Source of the DNA: Egaibacter danicus
GTDB lineage: Bacteria > Pseudomonadota > Gammaproteobacteria > Burkholderiales > Burkholderiaceae_C
Direction: 5' to 3'
Length of the DNA stretch: 64,000 nucleotides
NCBI GenBank assembly: GCA_016707075.1
Contig: JADJII010000001.1
Location: forward strand, 1-64,000
Shown: positions 56,868 through 64,000 of the stretch, one piece after another
Layout of the letters: every line of letters begins with the position of its first letter
Numbering within the stretch: the first letter of the stretch is position 1
The notes under the pieces: model-generated
Database searches by the model: none
Seen by the model: the letters and a program-made list of their open reading frames with translations, nothing else
Told to the model about the DNA's origin: nothing
Program-made: the position numbers and the translations under genes

Positions 56868-58304
56868 CTAGTTTTCCTTGGCCTCTTCCTTGCGCTCGGT
56901 CAGCGTCTTGCTGACCATGACGGGGCGGCCCTTGAGTTTGTTGATGGCTTGCAGCAGTGGGAAATCCTTGTCAGAGCCAAATTCAGGCAGTCGACGTTCA
57001 GCAGCCGGTTTTTTGGCTTCTTCTTCCAGCTTTTTCAGGGCTTCGTCGCGCGCTTTTTCACGGGCCACATCTTTTTTCTCAATGCCCTGGCCGCTGTTGA
57101 GGTGTTTTTCCAGGTCCGCTTCACGGGTGCGCAGAGCCGCGAACAGGTTACCCTCTTCGGTTTCATCCACCATGACGTCCGGCACGATACCCTTGGCCTG
57201 GATCGAGCGTCCACTTGGGGTGTAGTAACGCGCGGTTGTGATCTTGAGTCCTGTGTCAGGTCCCAGCGGGCGGACGGTCTGGACAGACCCCTTGCCAAAA
57301 GTCTGGTTACCCATGATCACGCCACGTTTGTAGTCCTGCAAAGCGCCTGCAACGATTTCACTGGCAGACGCCGAGCCTTCGTTGACCAGAACCACCAGTG
57401 GGATGGTTTTGAGGCTGGCAGGGAGGCGCTTCAGGGGGTCGGCCCCGCCTCGACGCTGATAAAACTCAGGCGATGCCTTGTAGGTGAATTTGCTGTCAGC
57501 CAATTGCCCATTGGTGGAGACCACCGTGACATTTTCCGGCAGGAAAGCTGCCGATACCGCGACCGCAGCATCCAGCAGACCACCCGGATCGTTGCGTAGA
57601 TCCAGCACCATCCCTTTCAGGTTAGGGTCCTGTTTATAAATCTCCTCCACCTTGCGCGCGAAGTCTTCCACCGTGCGCTCCTGGAACTGGCTCAGGCGAA
57701 TCCAGGCGTAACCCGGCTCCATCACCTTGCCGCGTACCGATTGCGTACGGATTTCCTCACGCGTGATCGTGACCGGGAAGCTGCGGTTCTCATCCTTGCG
57801 GAAGATGGTGAGGATGACCTTGGTATTGGGCTCGCCGCGCATGCGTTTGACGGCTTCGTTCAGCGGCAGGCCCTTGACTGCGGTGTCATCAATCTTGGTG
57901 ATCAGGTCATTGGTCTTGAGGCCAGCCCGGAATGCCGGTGAGCCTTCGATAGGTGTCACGACCTTGACCAGCCCGTCTTCCTGGGTGATCTCAATGCCCA
58001 CACCGACAAAGCGGCCTGATGTGCCTTCGCGAAATTCCTTGAAAGACTTTTTATCGAAATACTGCGAGTGTGGGTCCAGGCTGGCAACCATGCCGGTGAT
58101 GGCTTCGGTAATGAGTTTTTTCTCATCTACCGGCTCAACGTAATCGGTCTTGACAATGCCGAACACCGAGGCCAACTGCTGCAATTCTTCCAGCGGCAGC
58201 GGAGCCAGCGTCCCGCGCGCAACCGTTTGAAGCGATACCGTGGTCAGTGCCCCGGCCACAACGCCCAAAGAAACCCAGCCAGCAATTTTCAGTTTTTGAC
58301 CCAT
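56868..58304 (-). CDS. S41 carboxy-terminal processing peptidase
   Basis: The 478-residue protein has an N-terminal membrane anchor or signal (IAGWVSLGVVAGALTTVSLQ), a PDZ domain around VGVGIEITQEDGLVKVVTPI, and an S41 protease domain with the catalytic serine in VNEGSASASEIVAGALQDY and the lysine in GNQTFGKGSVQT. The charged Lys/Glu-rich C-terminal tail is typical of CtpA proteins. It lies upstream of the moeB-like gene on the same strand. Confidence 0.95.
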   Translation of the reverse strand: MGQKLKIAGWVSLGVVAGALTTVSLQTVARGTLAPLPLEELQQLASVFGIVKTDYVEPVDEKKLITEAITGMVASLDPHSQYFDKKSFKEFREGTSGRFVGVGIEITQEDGLVKVVTPIEGSPAFRAGLKTNDLITKIDDTAVKGLPLNEAVKRMRGEPNTKVILTIFRKDENRSFPVTITREEIRTQSVRGKVMEPGYAWIRLSQFQERTVEDFARKVEEIYKQDPNLKGMVLDLRNDPGGLLDAAVAVSAAFLPENVTVVSTNGQLADSKFTYKASPEFYQRRGGADPLKRLPASLKTIPLVVLVNEGSASASEIVAGALQDYKRGVIMGNQTFGKGSVQTVRPLGPDTGLKITTARYYTPSGRSIQAKGIVPDVMVDETEEGNLFAALRTREADLEKHLNSGQGIEKKDVAREKARDEALKKLEEEAKKPAAERRLPEFGSDKDFPLLQAINKLKGRPVMVSKTLTERKEEAKEN

Positions 58305-58435
58305 AAATCATCCTGTGCAGCAAAAACTGCCGCTTCAATATACACCTTGGAGACACGCATTGCCCCTCAGTTCCCCAACGTATGGGCTTTTGAGGGCAAC
58401 CGCATGTTGCAATCGCCAAATTTGACTGGATTTAC

Positions 58436-59179
58436 TCAAGCTTTACCTTGCGCCGCCACGGCGGCGGCGGCTTTGGCCGCTGCCTCGGCGTCGCCGAGGT
58501 AGTAATGCCGGATAGGCTTCAGATCCGCGTCCAGCTCGTAAACCAATGGTATGCCGTTGGGAATGTTGAGACCCACAATGTCGTTATCAGCGATGTTGTC
58601 CAGGTATTTCACCAGCGCGCGAATGGAATTGCCATGGGCGGCCACCAGAACGCGTTTACCAGCCTTGATGGCGGGCGCCATGGATTCTTTCCAGAAGGGA
58701 AGTACCCTTGCTACCGTATCCTTGAGGCATTCGGTCAGCGGTATCTGATCAGGCTGCAGTTTCGCATACCGGACATCGCCGCGCTCGCTGCGTGGGTCAA
58801 CAGGCTCCAGCGCCGGTGGCGGTGTATCGTAGCTGCGCCGCCAGACGAGCACCTGCGCATCACCGTATTGCCGGGCTATGTCGGCCTTGTTGAGCCCCTG
58901 CAGGGCGCCATAATGGCGCTCGTTCAGGCGCCAGCTGTGAACCACCGGCAGCCAGGTGCGGTCCATTTCGTCCAGGCAGTGCCACAGCGTTCGCGTCGCG
59001 CGTTTGAGCACGCTGGTATACGCCAGATCAAAGTCATACCCTTCGCTTTTCAGCAGCCGCCCTGCATTTTTGGCTTGTTCAACCCCGGTGGGGGTCAAAT
59101 CCACGTCAGTCCAGCCGGTGAAGCGGTTGTCAAGGTTCCATGTGGATTCGCCGTGGCGGACGAGAACAAGTTTGTGCAT
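58436..59179 (-). CDS. gpmA: 2,3-bisphosphoglycerate-dependent phosphoglycerate mutase
   Basis: GpmA interconverts 3- and 2-phosphoglycerate in glycolysis. The 247-residue protein begins MHKLVLVRHGESTWNLDNRF with the catalytic histidine in RHGE, and has ERHYGALQGLNKADIARQYG, and VLVAAHGNSIRALVKYLDNI with the second histidine. Length is standard. It is divergent from the rhodanese gene. Confidence 0.97.
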   Translation of the reverse strand: MHKLVLVRHGESTWNLDNRFTGWTDVDLTPTGVEQAKNAGRLLKSEGYDFDLAYTSVLKRATRTLWHCLDEMDRTWLPVVHSWRLNERHYGALQGLNKADIARQYGDAQVLVWRRSYDTPPPALEPVDPRSERGDVRYAKLQPDQIPLTECLKDTVARVLPFWKESMAPAIKAGKRVLVAAHGNSIRALVKYLDNIADNDIVGLNIPNGIPLVYELDADLKPIRHYYLGDAEAAAKAAAAVAAQGKA

Positions 59180-59281
59180 GGTTGGATTGATTTTGGGGGG
59201 AAGGCGAGCCCGCAGGCGCAGCGTAAGGCCCCATTCTATAAAATGATGGGTTTTACCGTTGGTTACAAGATTGGAATCTGT

Positions 59282-59689
59282 GTGAAATTCATTATCGATA
59301 ACTGGATGCTGCTGGCCGTTGCGTTTGCTTCAGGCGCCATGCTGATATGGCCTGTAGTTCAGGGGGCTACCAATGCAGGTCTGAGCGCGGCAGGGGCCGT
59401 TCAGTTGATCAATCGCGAGAAAGCAGTCGTGATTGATGTGTGCGAGGCCTCGGAATATGCTGCCGGGCACGTGGGCGGAGCAAAGAATATTCCTCTGGGT
59501 CAATTGGAAGAAAAACTGCCGGGGCTGGTCAAGAACAAGTCTGTTCCCATCATTCTGGTGTGCCAAAGCGGCGCCCGCTCCGGGCGTGCGGTGGCGGTGG
59601 CGAAGAAGCTGGGCTACGAGCAAGTCCAGTCCCTCGGCGGTGGGCTCGGTGCCTGGCGCTCGGCCAGCCTGCCCATTGAAAAAGCTTGA
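59282..59689 (+). CDS. membrane-anchored rhodanese-like sulfurtransferase
   Basis: The 135-residue protein has an N-terminal membrane helix (MKFIIDNWMLLAVAFASGAM, initiated at GTG 59282) and a rhodanese domain with VIDVCEASEYAAGHVGGAKN, and the active-site cysteine in ILVCQSGARSGRA. This placement between gpmA and grxC-secB is common in Burkholderiales. A TATAAA at 59237-59242 in the divergent gap may be part of a promoter. Physiological sulfur donor and acceptor are unknown. Confidence 0.88.
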   Translation: MKFIIDNWMLLAVAFASGAMLIWPVVQGATNAGLSAAGAVQLINREKAVVIDVCEASEYAAGHVGGAKNIPLGQLEEKLPGLVKNKSVPIILVCQSGARSGRAVAVAKKLGYEQVQSLGGGLGAWRSASLPIEKA

Positions 59690-59720
59690 ATCGACCTGAA
59701 ATAGATTTTTGAGGTTCTAC

Positions 59721-59981
59721 ATGCAAGCCGTCAAGATGTATACCACCGCCGTTTGTCCCTACTGCATTCGCGCCAAACAATTGCTTAATGCTCGTGGCGT
59801 CTCCGAGATTGAAGAGATTCGCGTGGATTTGCTGGCTGATGAGCGCTCCCGCATGATGGCGCTCACCGGCCGCCGCACGGTGCCGCAGATCTTCATCGGG
59901 CAGACGCATGTCGGTGGCTGCGATGATCTGATGGCGCTGGATGGGCGGGGTGCTTTGTTGCCCTTGCTCAATGGCGCCTGA
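59721..59981 (+). CDS. grxC: glutaredoxin 3
   Basis: The 86-residue dithiol glutaredoxin has the CPYC active site (MYTTAVCPYCIRAKQLLNAR, Cys12 and Cys15), then RRTVPQIFIGQTHVGGCDDL with the cis-proline and glutathione-binding GG. The start gives MQAVKMYTT. It lies in the conserved rhodanese-grxC-secB-gpsA row. Confidence 0.95.
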   Translation: MQAVKMYTTAVCPYCIRAKQLLNARGVSEIEEIRVDLLADERSRMMALTGRRTVPQIFIGQTHVGGCDDLMALDGRGALLPLLNGA

Positions 59982-60026
59982 GATAATTCATTCCAATTAC
60001 TTCCCGCCGATGCCGGTCGTGATGTT

Positions 60027-60067
60027 CCGGCCCCGCTGGTTTTCAGCAACCGGGCCGGCTTTGTTTT
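60027..60067 (+). terminator. GC-rich hairpin between grxC and secB
   Basis: CCGGCCC (60027-60033) pairs with GGGCCGG (60052-60058), with an inner GCTG/CAGC stem, followed by CTTTGTTTT. It looks like an intrinsic terminator after grxC, but secB starts only 18 bases later, so attenuation is also possible. Confidence 0.65.
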
Positions 60068-60084
60068 AACCAGAAAGAGTTCCC

Positions 60085-60543
60085 ATGTCTGACCAGCAAG
60101 ACCCCGTTTTCCAGATCCAGCGCGTTTACCTGAAGGGAGCCTCCCTGGAGCAACCCAATTCACCAGCCATTCTGCTGGAGCAGGAGCAACCTTCGGTGGA
60201 CATCCAGCTGGGCGTCAATGCATCCCCAGTGGCTGACGGCATTTTTGAAGTCACCGTCACGGCCACCGTGCAGACCAAAATCAAGGACAAAACCGTGTTT
60301 TTGATTGAAGCGCAGCAAGCTGGCATATTCGAGATCCGTAACCTGCCTGAAGAGCAGATGAGCCAGATCATGGGTATTGCCTGCCCGCAAATCGTATACC
60401 CCTACCTGCGCGGCAATGTGGCTGATCTGATCCAGCGTGGTGGTTTTCCGCCTGTGCATCTCTCGGAAATCAACTTCCAGGCGATGTATGAGCAGCAGCG
60501 CGCACAGGCTGACGACGATGCGCCACGCATCGTGACGCAGTAA
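60085..60543 (+). CDS. secB: protein-export chaperone SecB
   Basis: SecB keeps preproteins unfolded and hands them to SecA. The 152-residue protein has FQIQRVYLKGASLEQPNSPA at the start, VTVTATVQTKIKDKTVFLIE, QAGIFEIRNL and the C-terminal PYLRGNVADLIQRGGFPPVH, all diagnostic. Its partner secA lies 50 kb away in this window. It is preceded by a hairpin and followed by a repeat copy and gpsA. Confidence 0.97.
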   Translation: MSDQQDPVFQIQRVYLKGASLEQPNSPAILLEQEQPSVDIQLGVNASPVADGIFEVTVTATVQTKIKDKTVFLIEAQQAGIFEIRNLPEEQMSQIMGIACPQIVYPYLRGNVADLIQRGGFPPVHLSEINFQAMYEQQRAQADDDAPRIVTQ

Positions 60544-60550
60544 GCTATTG

Positions 60551-60599
60551 AGCCTCAGCCCACGTCTATTGGGCGCAAGTCGCTATGAATAAAGTAGCG
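60551..60599. repeat. dispersed short repeat, inverted copy between secB and gpsA
   Basis: On the minus strand this copy reads AT-rich end, then GCGACTTGCGCCCAATAGAC, GTGGGCTGAGGCT. In plus orientation AGCCTCAGCCCACG and GGGCGCAAGTCGCTATGAAT are its ends. It pairs well with the reverse complement of 51251-51300 and ends two bases before the gpsA ATG. Confidence 0.6.
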
Positions 60600-60601
60600 T
60601 T

Positions 60602-61600
60602 ATGAGGATTGCCATTCTGGGGGCTGGTGCTTGGGGAACGGCTCTGGCCGTGAGTGCCTGTCACAACACCAATGCCCGTCATGAGGTCCGTCTGTGGGCC
60701 CGCGATCCCGCGCAAACCTCCGCGATGCTCGCCGAGCGGGAGAATGCCCGATACCTGTCCGGAGTGGCCTTACCCTCTCAGCTTGAGATTCGCACGGGTC
60801 CGCTCGGCCCGCTGGAAGTGGACCTGGTGGTAGTGGGCACACCCATGGCAGGACTACGCAGCATGTTGCAACAGCTGCGGGATTGCAGGAAACCTGTGGC
60901 GTGGCTGTGCAAGGGCTTTGAGCCTGCTATGGTGAACGGCTTTGGCCTATTAGCCCATGAAATACAGGCACAGGAAGCTCCTGATTTGATAGCGGGCGTC
61001 CTGAGTGGCCCCAGTTTTGCCCAGGAAGTGGCGCTCGGCAAACCAACGGCGCTGGTTGCTGCAAGCGAGCATGCTGCCGTGCGCGAGGCGCTGGTTGAAG
61101 CCTTTCACAGCCCGGCTCTGCGCGTCTATGGCAATGATGACATCGTTGGTGTGGAGGTGGGCGGGGCTGTCAAGAACGTACTCGCCATTGCGACGGGCCT
61201 GTGTGATGGTCTTCAGCTTGGCCTCAACGCCCGCGCGGCGCTCATCACAAGGGGCTTGAGCGAAATGACCCGGCTCGGTCTGGCGCTGGGCGCCAGAGCC
61301 GAAACCTTCATGGGTTTGAGTGGCCTGGGTGATCTTGTCCTGACCGCTACCGGAGACCTGTCGCGCAATCGAAAGGTGGGGTTGGCCCTGGCGGGGGGGC
61401 AAACCCTGGTGCAGGCAGTCGAGTCGTTGGGCCATGTGGCAGAAGGTGTCTACTGTGCCCGCACGGTCGTGCAGCGTGCGCAAAGCCTGGGCGTGGAAAT
61501 GCCGATATCCTCCGCGGTGGTGGCGCTGCTCGATGGTCAAATGAGCCCGGCGCAAGCCGTTGCAGTCCTGATGGGGCGGGAAGCCAGGGAAGAAACCTGA
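60602..61600 (+). CDS. gpsA: NAD(P)-dependent glycerol-3-phosphate dehydrogenase
   Basis: GpsA makes sn-glycerol-3-phosphate from dihydroxyacetone phosphate for phospholipid synthesis. The 332-residue protein starts with the dinucleotide-binding AILGAGAWGTALAVSA, has GVLSGPSFAQEVALGKPTAL and the catalytic region VEVGGAVKNVLAIATGLCDG, with NARAALITRGLSEMTRLGLA. It follows secB, with a repeat copy filling the gap. The ATG lies right after the repeat, and a clear ribosome-binding site is not visible. Confidence 0.95.
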   Translation: MRIAILGAGAWGTALAVSACHNTNARHEVRLWARDPAQTSAMLAERENARYLSGVALPSQLEIRTGPLGPLEVDLVVVGTPMAGLRSMLQQLRDCRKPVAWLCKGFEPAMVNGFGLLAHEIQAQEAPDLIAGVLSGPSFAQEVALGKPTALVAASEHAAVREALVEAFHSPALRVYGNDDIVGVEVGGAVKNVLAIATGLCDGLQLGLNARAALITRGLSEMTRLGLALGARAETFMGLSGLGDLVLTATGDLSRNRKVGLALAGGQTLVQAVESLGHVAEGVYCARTVVQRAQSLGVEMPISSAVVALLDGQMSPAQAVAVLMGREAREET

Positions 61601-61613
61601 TATTTCAAGATCA

Positions 61614-62486
61614 ATGACGATGACTGAGTACTTTGGCTTTACCAGTTCTGAACTGGCCCGGCTGGCCGCTTCGGATTGCGCGCGCGCGCTGCTGGAAGAT
61701 GTGGGCGGTGGCGATCTCACGGCTGGTTTGATTGATGTCTCGCGGCGTGCCAGGGCACACGTGCTGGCACGAGAGGCCGCCATCATTTGTGGCGCACCCT
61801 GGGTTGAGGCCACTTTGCGCCAACTCGATCCCGATGTTCGCCTTCACTGGCTTGTCAGTGAAGGCCAGCGATGCCAGGCGGACCAGGTGGTACTGGAACT
61901 GGAGGGCTCGGCCCGGGCACTGCTGTCCGGTGAGCGAACAGCACTGAATTTTTTACAGTTGCTCAGTGCCGTGGCTACCAAAACGGCACGGTATGTTGAA
62001 GCAGTACGCGGCACGCACGCGCAGATTGTGGATACCCGAAAGACATTGCCAGGTCTGCGACTGGCGCAGAAATACGCGGTGAAAACCGGCGGAGGTACCA
62101 ACCACCGAATCGGTCTGTATGACGCTGTGTTGATCAAGGAAAACCACATTGCTGCCGCTGGCGGAGTGACCCAGGCGTTGCAGGCGGCTGCCAAAGTGGC
62201 CACACAGGCCAGCTTTATCGAGATTGAGGTGGAGACGCTAACCCAGCTGGAAGAGGCCCTGCGGGCCGGCGCCCGGATGGTATTGCTCGACAACATGGCG
62301 CTGCCCATCCTGCGGGAAGCGGTTCGCATCAACGCCGGGCAGGCAATTCTCGAAATATCGGGTGGCGTGACGCTGGAAAGCGTCCATGCCCTTGCACAAA
62401 CCGGGGTGGACCGCATCTCCATTGGTGCGCTGACCAAAGATGTCAAAGCGACGGACTTCTCGATGCGTCTGAAGGAGTTGGAATGA
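61614..62486 (+). CDS. nadC: nicotinate-nucleotide pyrophosphorylase (quinolinate phosphoribosyltransferase)
   Basis: NadC converts quinolinate and PRPP to nicotinic acid mononucleotide. The 290-residue protein has DVGGGDLTAGLIDVSRRARA near the N terminus, SGERTALNFLQLLSAVATKT, DTRKTLPGLRLAQKYAVKTG, GLYDAVLIKENHIAAAGG and a C-terminal TGVDRISIGALTKDVKATD. It overlaps nadA by four bases (ATGA), so both steps of quinolinate-to-NaMN are coupled. Confidence 0.97.
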   Translation: MTMTEYFGFTSSELARLAASDCARALLEDVGGGDLTAGLIDVSRRARAHVLAREAAIICGAPWVEATLRQLDPDVRLHWLVSEGQRCQADQVVLELEGSARALLSGERTALNFLQLLSAVATKTARYVEAVRGTHAQIVDTRKTLPGLRLAQKYAVKTGGGTNHRIGLYDAVLIKENHIAAAGGVTQALQAAAKVATQASFIEIEVETLTQLEEALRAGARMVLLDNMALPILREAVRINAGQAILEISGGVTLESVHALAQTGVDRISIGALTKDVKATDFSMRLKELE

Positions 62487-63622
62487 ATGCTGGACTATCC
62501 GCTGACACGGGCCCGGTGATTGATGTGGCGTATGAGCAACCTGCGACGGTGGGTGCGCCGGTCTGCCTGACCAAGCACGCCTGGGCGCGTGTGCCGGTGG
62601 AGCCTGGTCCGTCCGAGCGCGCGGCACTCAAGGACAAGATTCGCCAGTTGCTGAAGGCTCGTAATGCTGTGATGGTGTCGCACTATTACGTGCATCCGGA
62701 TCTGCAGGACCTGGCCGAAGAGACCGGCGGCATTGTCAGTGACTCACTGGAAATGGCGCGCTTTGGTCGGGATCATGCGGCGCAGACCCTGGTGGTGTCG
62801 GGTGTGCGATTCATGGGGGAGACCGCCAAAATCCTCTCACCCGAGAAAAAAGTCCTGATGCCCGACCTGGACGCCAATTGCTCGCTGGATCTGGGCTGCC
62901 CGGTCGACGAGTTTTCAGCCTTTTGCGATGCGCATCCCGACCGCACGGTCGTGGTTTATGCCAATACCAGCGCGGCGGTCAAAGCCCGGTCTGACTGGCT
63001 GGTGACGTCGAGTTGTGCAGTCGATATTGTGCGTGCCCTTAAAGACAAGGGGCACAAGATTTTGTGGGCGCCTGACCGGCATCTGGGTGGCTACATTCAG
63101 CGCGAAACCGGGGCAGACATGGTGCTCTGGAATGGCTCGTGCGTCGTGCATGACGAGTTCAAGGCGTTTGAACTGCAAGCGCTCATGAAAGAGCACCCCA
63201 AGGCCAAAGTGCTGGTTCACCCCGAGTCACCTGCCGACGTAGTGGCGCTGGCCGATGCTGTGGGCTCCACTTCCGGCATTCTCAAGGCTGCCCACGAAAT
63301 GGATGCGACAGAGTTCATCGTGGCAACCGATAACGGCATGATGCACAAGCTGCGCACGCTGAGTCCTGGCAAGGTTTTCATGGAGGCGCCGACCGCTGGC
63401 AACAGCGCCACTTGCAAAAGCTGTGCGCACTGCCCCTGGATGGCCATGAACGGCCTGGCGGGTTTGGCCCATGTTCTGGAGTCGGGCAGCAATGAGATCC
63501 ATGTTGATCCGGTATTGGGTCTTCGCGCCCGTGTGCCGATTGACCGCATGCTGGCATTCACATCAGCACTCAGGAGCGGACAGAATGCCGGGGCGCTGGT
63601 GCCGGATATTGGCGCAGCCTGA
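62483..63622 (+). CDS. nadA: quinolinate synthase NadA
   Basis: NadA condenses iminoaspartate with dihydroxyacetone phosphate to quinolinate and needs a [4Fe-4S] cluster. The 379-residue protein has VMVSHYYVHPDLQDLAEETG, the first cysteine region PDLDANCSLDLGCP, VTSSCAVDIVRALKDKG, and TCKSCAHCPWMAMNGLAGLA. These supply the conserved cluster cysteines, plus extra cysteines as in many bacteria. The upstream partner nadB is not in the window. Confidence 0.96.
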   Translation: MNAGLSADTGPVIDVAYEQPATVGAPVCLTKHAWARVPVEPGPSERAALKDKIRQLLKARNAVMVSHYYVHPDLQDLAEETGGIVSDSLEMARFGRDHAAQTLVVSGVRFMGETAKILSPEKKVLMPDLDANCSLDLGCPVDEFSAFCDAHPDRTVVVYANTSAAVKARSDWLVTSSCAVDIVRALKDKGHKILWAPDRHLGGYIQRETGADMVLWNGSCVVHDEFKAFELQALMKEHPKAKVLVHPESPADVVALADAVGSTSGILKAAHEMDATEFIVATDNGMMHKLRTLSPGKVFMEAPTAGNSATCKSCAHCPWMAMNGLAGLAHVLESGSNEIHVDPVLGLRARVPIDRMLAFTSALRSGQNAGALVPDIGAA

Positions 63623-63625
63623 AAC

Positions 63626-64000
63626 CTACAACTCCAGGTTGTCGATCAGGCGCGTGTCTCCCAATTTGGCTGCACCCAGCACAACCAGTGGCTCATCGCC
63701 AGCCGGAGCCAACAGGTCTGCTTGGCGCCGCACCACCATGTAATCCGGCTTCCAGCCCCGCTGGGTCAGCGTATTCATCGCCCGGGCTTCGATTGCCGCC
63801 ATGTCTTTGTTGCCGGTTCGCCACTCAGTAGCCATCGCTTCCAGCACACGATAGAGTTGCGCCGCTTCTTCGCGTTGGGATGGCGAGAGGTAACCGTTTC
63901 GTGATGACAGCGCCAAGCCATCGGGTGCCCGGCGGGTTTCACCCCCCACGATGTCGATCGGCAGCGCAAACTGCTCGACCATGCGGCGGATGATCATGAG
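63626..64000 (-). CDS. panC: pantothenate synthetase PanC, 3' part only
   Basis: PanC joins pantoate and beta-alanine. Only the C-terminal part is in the window; the 5' part lies beyond base 64000. The frame includes MIIRRMVEQFALPIDIVGGE, then RAPDGLALSSRNGYLSPSQR, which is the conserved KMSKS-like and substrate-binding region, and ends LGDTRLIDNLEL. The stop is three bases after the convergent nadA stop. Confidence 0.95.
   Translation of the reverse strand, partial: LMIIRRMVEQFALPIDIVGGETRRAPDGLALSSRNGYLSPSQREEAAQLYRVLEAMATEWRTGNKDMAAIEARAMNTLTQRGWKPDYMVVRRQADLLAPAGDEPLVVLGAAKLGDTRLIDNLEL

Noticed and set aside
58448..59280. Long plus-strand frame opposite gpmA that runs into the rhodanese gene
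   Set aside because: The part before 59282 is antisense to gpmA. Only the rhodanese part from GTG 59282 is supported.

Overview
The window is a stretch of bacterial core chromosome, and gene content, gene order and protein sequences point to a betaproteobacterium of the order Burkholderiales, most likely family Comamonadaceae (Rhodoferax/Polaromonas-like). The call rests on the petABC-sspAB block, the argJ-DUF815-mutT-yacG-zapD-coaE-pilD-pilC-pilB block, the very large FAD/Fe-S oxidoreductase with a DUF3683-type architecture, and a short dispersed intergenic repeat. No species can be assigned from the sequence alone. I see no phage, insertion sequence, CRISPR array or integron.

Layout. 0-1.4 kb: end of a Nif3-like gene and pdxA. 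1.4-6.1 kb: mscL, the cytochrome bc1 operon petABC, and the stringent-starvation pair sspA-sspB. 6.1-10.5 kb: tRNA-Thr, a dciA-like gene (minus strand), an M23 peptidase and secA. 10.5-18.7 kb: argJ, a DUF815 ATPase and mutT, facing yacG, zapD, coaE and pilD-pilC-pilB on the minus strand. 18.8-23 kb: tRNA-Pro, ispB, rplU-rpmA-obgE and proB. 23-27.7 kb: a CNP1-like protein, rppH, proS, a lytic transglycosylase and a Lon-like AAA ATPase. 27.8-32.4 kb: grxD, a small hypothetical gene, prmC, prfA, hemA and a small membrane protein. 32.4-37.3 kb: the complete glycerol-3-phosphate ABC uptake operon ugpBAECQ. 37.5-46.9 kb: the giant FAD/Fe-S oxidoreductase, DUF971, ubiE, a Tim44-like protein, ubiJ, ubiB, an FmdB-type zinc ribbon and DUF502. 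46.9-53.3 kb: aspS, nudB, an EEP phosphatase, clsB, folE, a BLUF photoreceptor and DUF429. 53.3-56.8 kb: a FlhG/MinD-like ATPase coupled to a diguanylate cyclase, a 40-residue reading frame coupled to a YkvA protein, a thermonuclease and a MoeB/ThiF-like enzyme. 56.8-64 kb: a C-terminal processing protease, gpmA, rhodanese, grxC, secB, gpsA, nadC, nadA and the 3' end of panC. No stretch without a gene exceeds about 300 bases.

How the genes work together. They are mostly housekeeping: respiration (bc1 complex and ubiquinone synthesis ispB/ubiE/ubiJ/ubiB), protein export (secA, secB), cofactors (pdxA, nadA/nadC, folE/nudB, coaE, panC, moeB-like), translation (aspS, proS, prfA/prmC, rplU/rpmA), phospholipid and glycerol-3-phosphate metabolism (ugp, gpsA, clsB), and type IV pilus/secretion assembly (pilBCD).

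Sequence quality matters here. At least eight genes have broken reading frames: sspB, dciA-like, the M23 peptidase, secA, prfA, ugpC, ugpB and the giant oxidoreductase. Several breaks fall at homopolymer runs, and secA and prfA are normally essential, so most are probably sequencing or assembly errors rather than decay. They cluster very densely between about 5.7 and 9.85 kb. The most notable biology is the dispersed repeat that supplies protein ends, the folE-BLUF pair, the diguanylate cyclase/FlhG-like pair and the coupled 40-residue frame. I did not find a convincing new multigene system.
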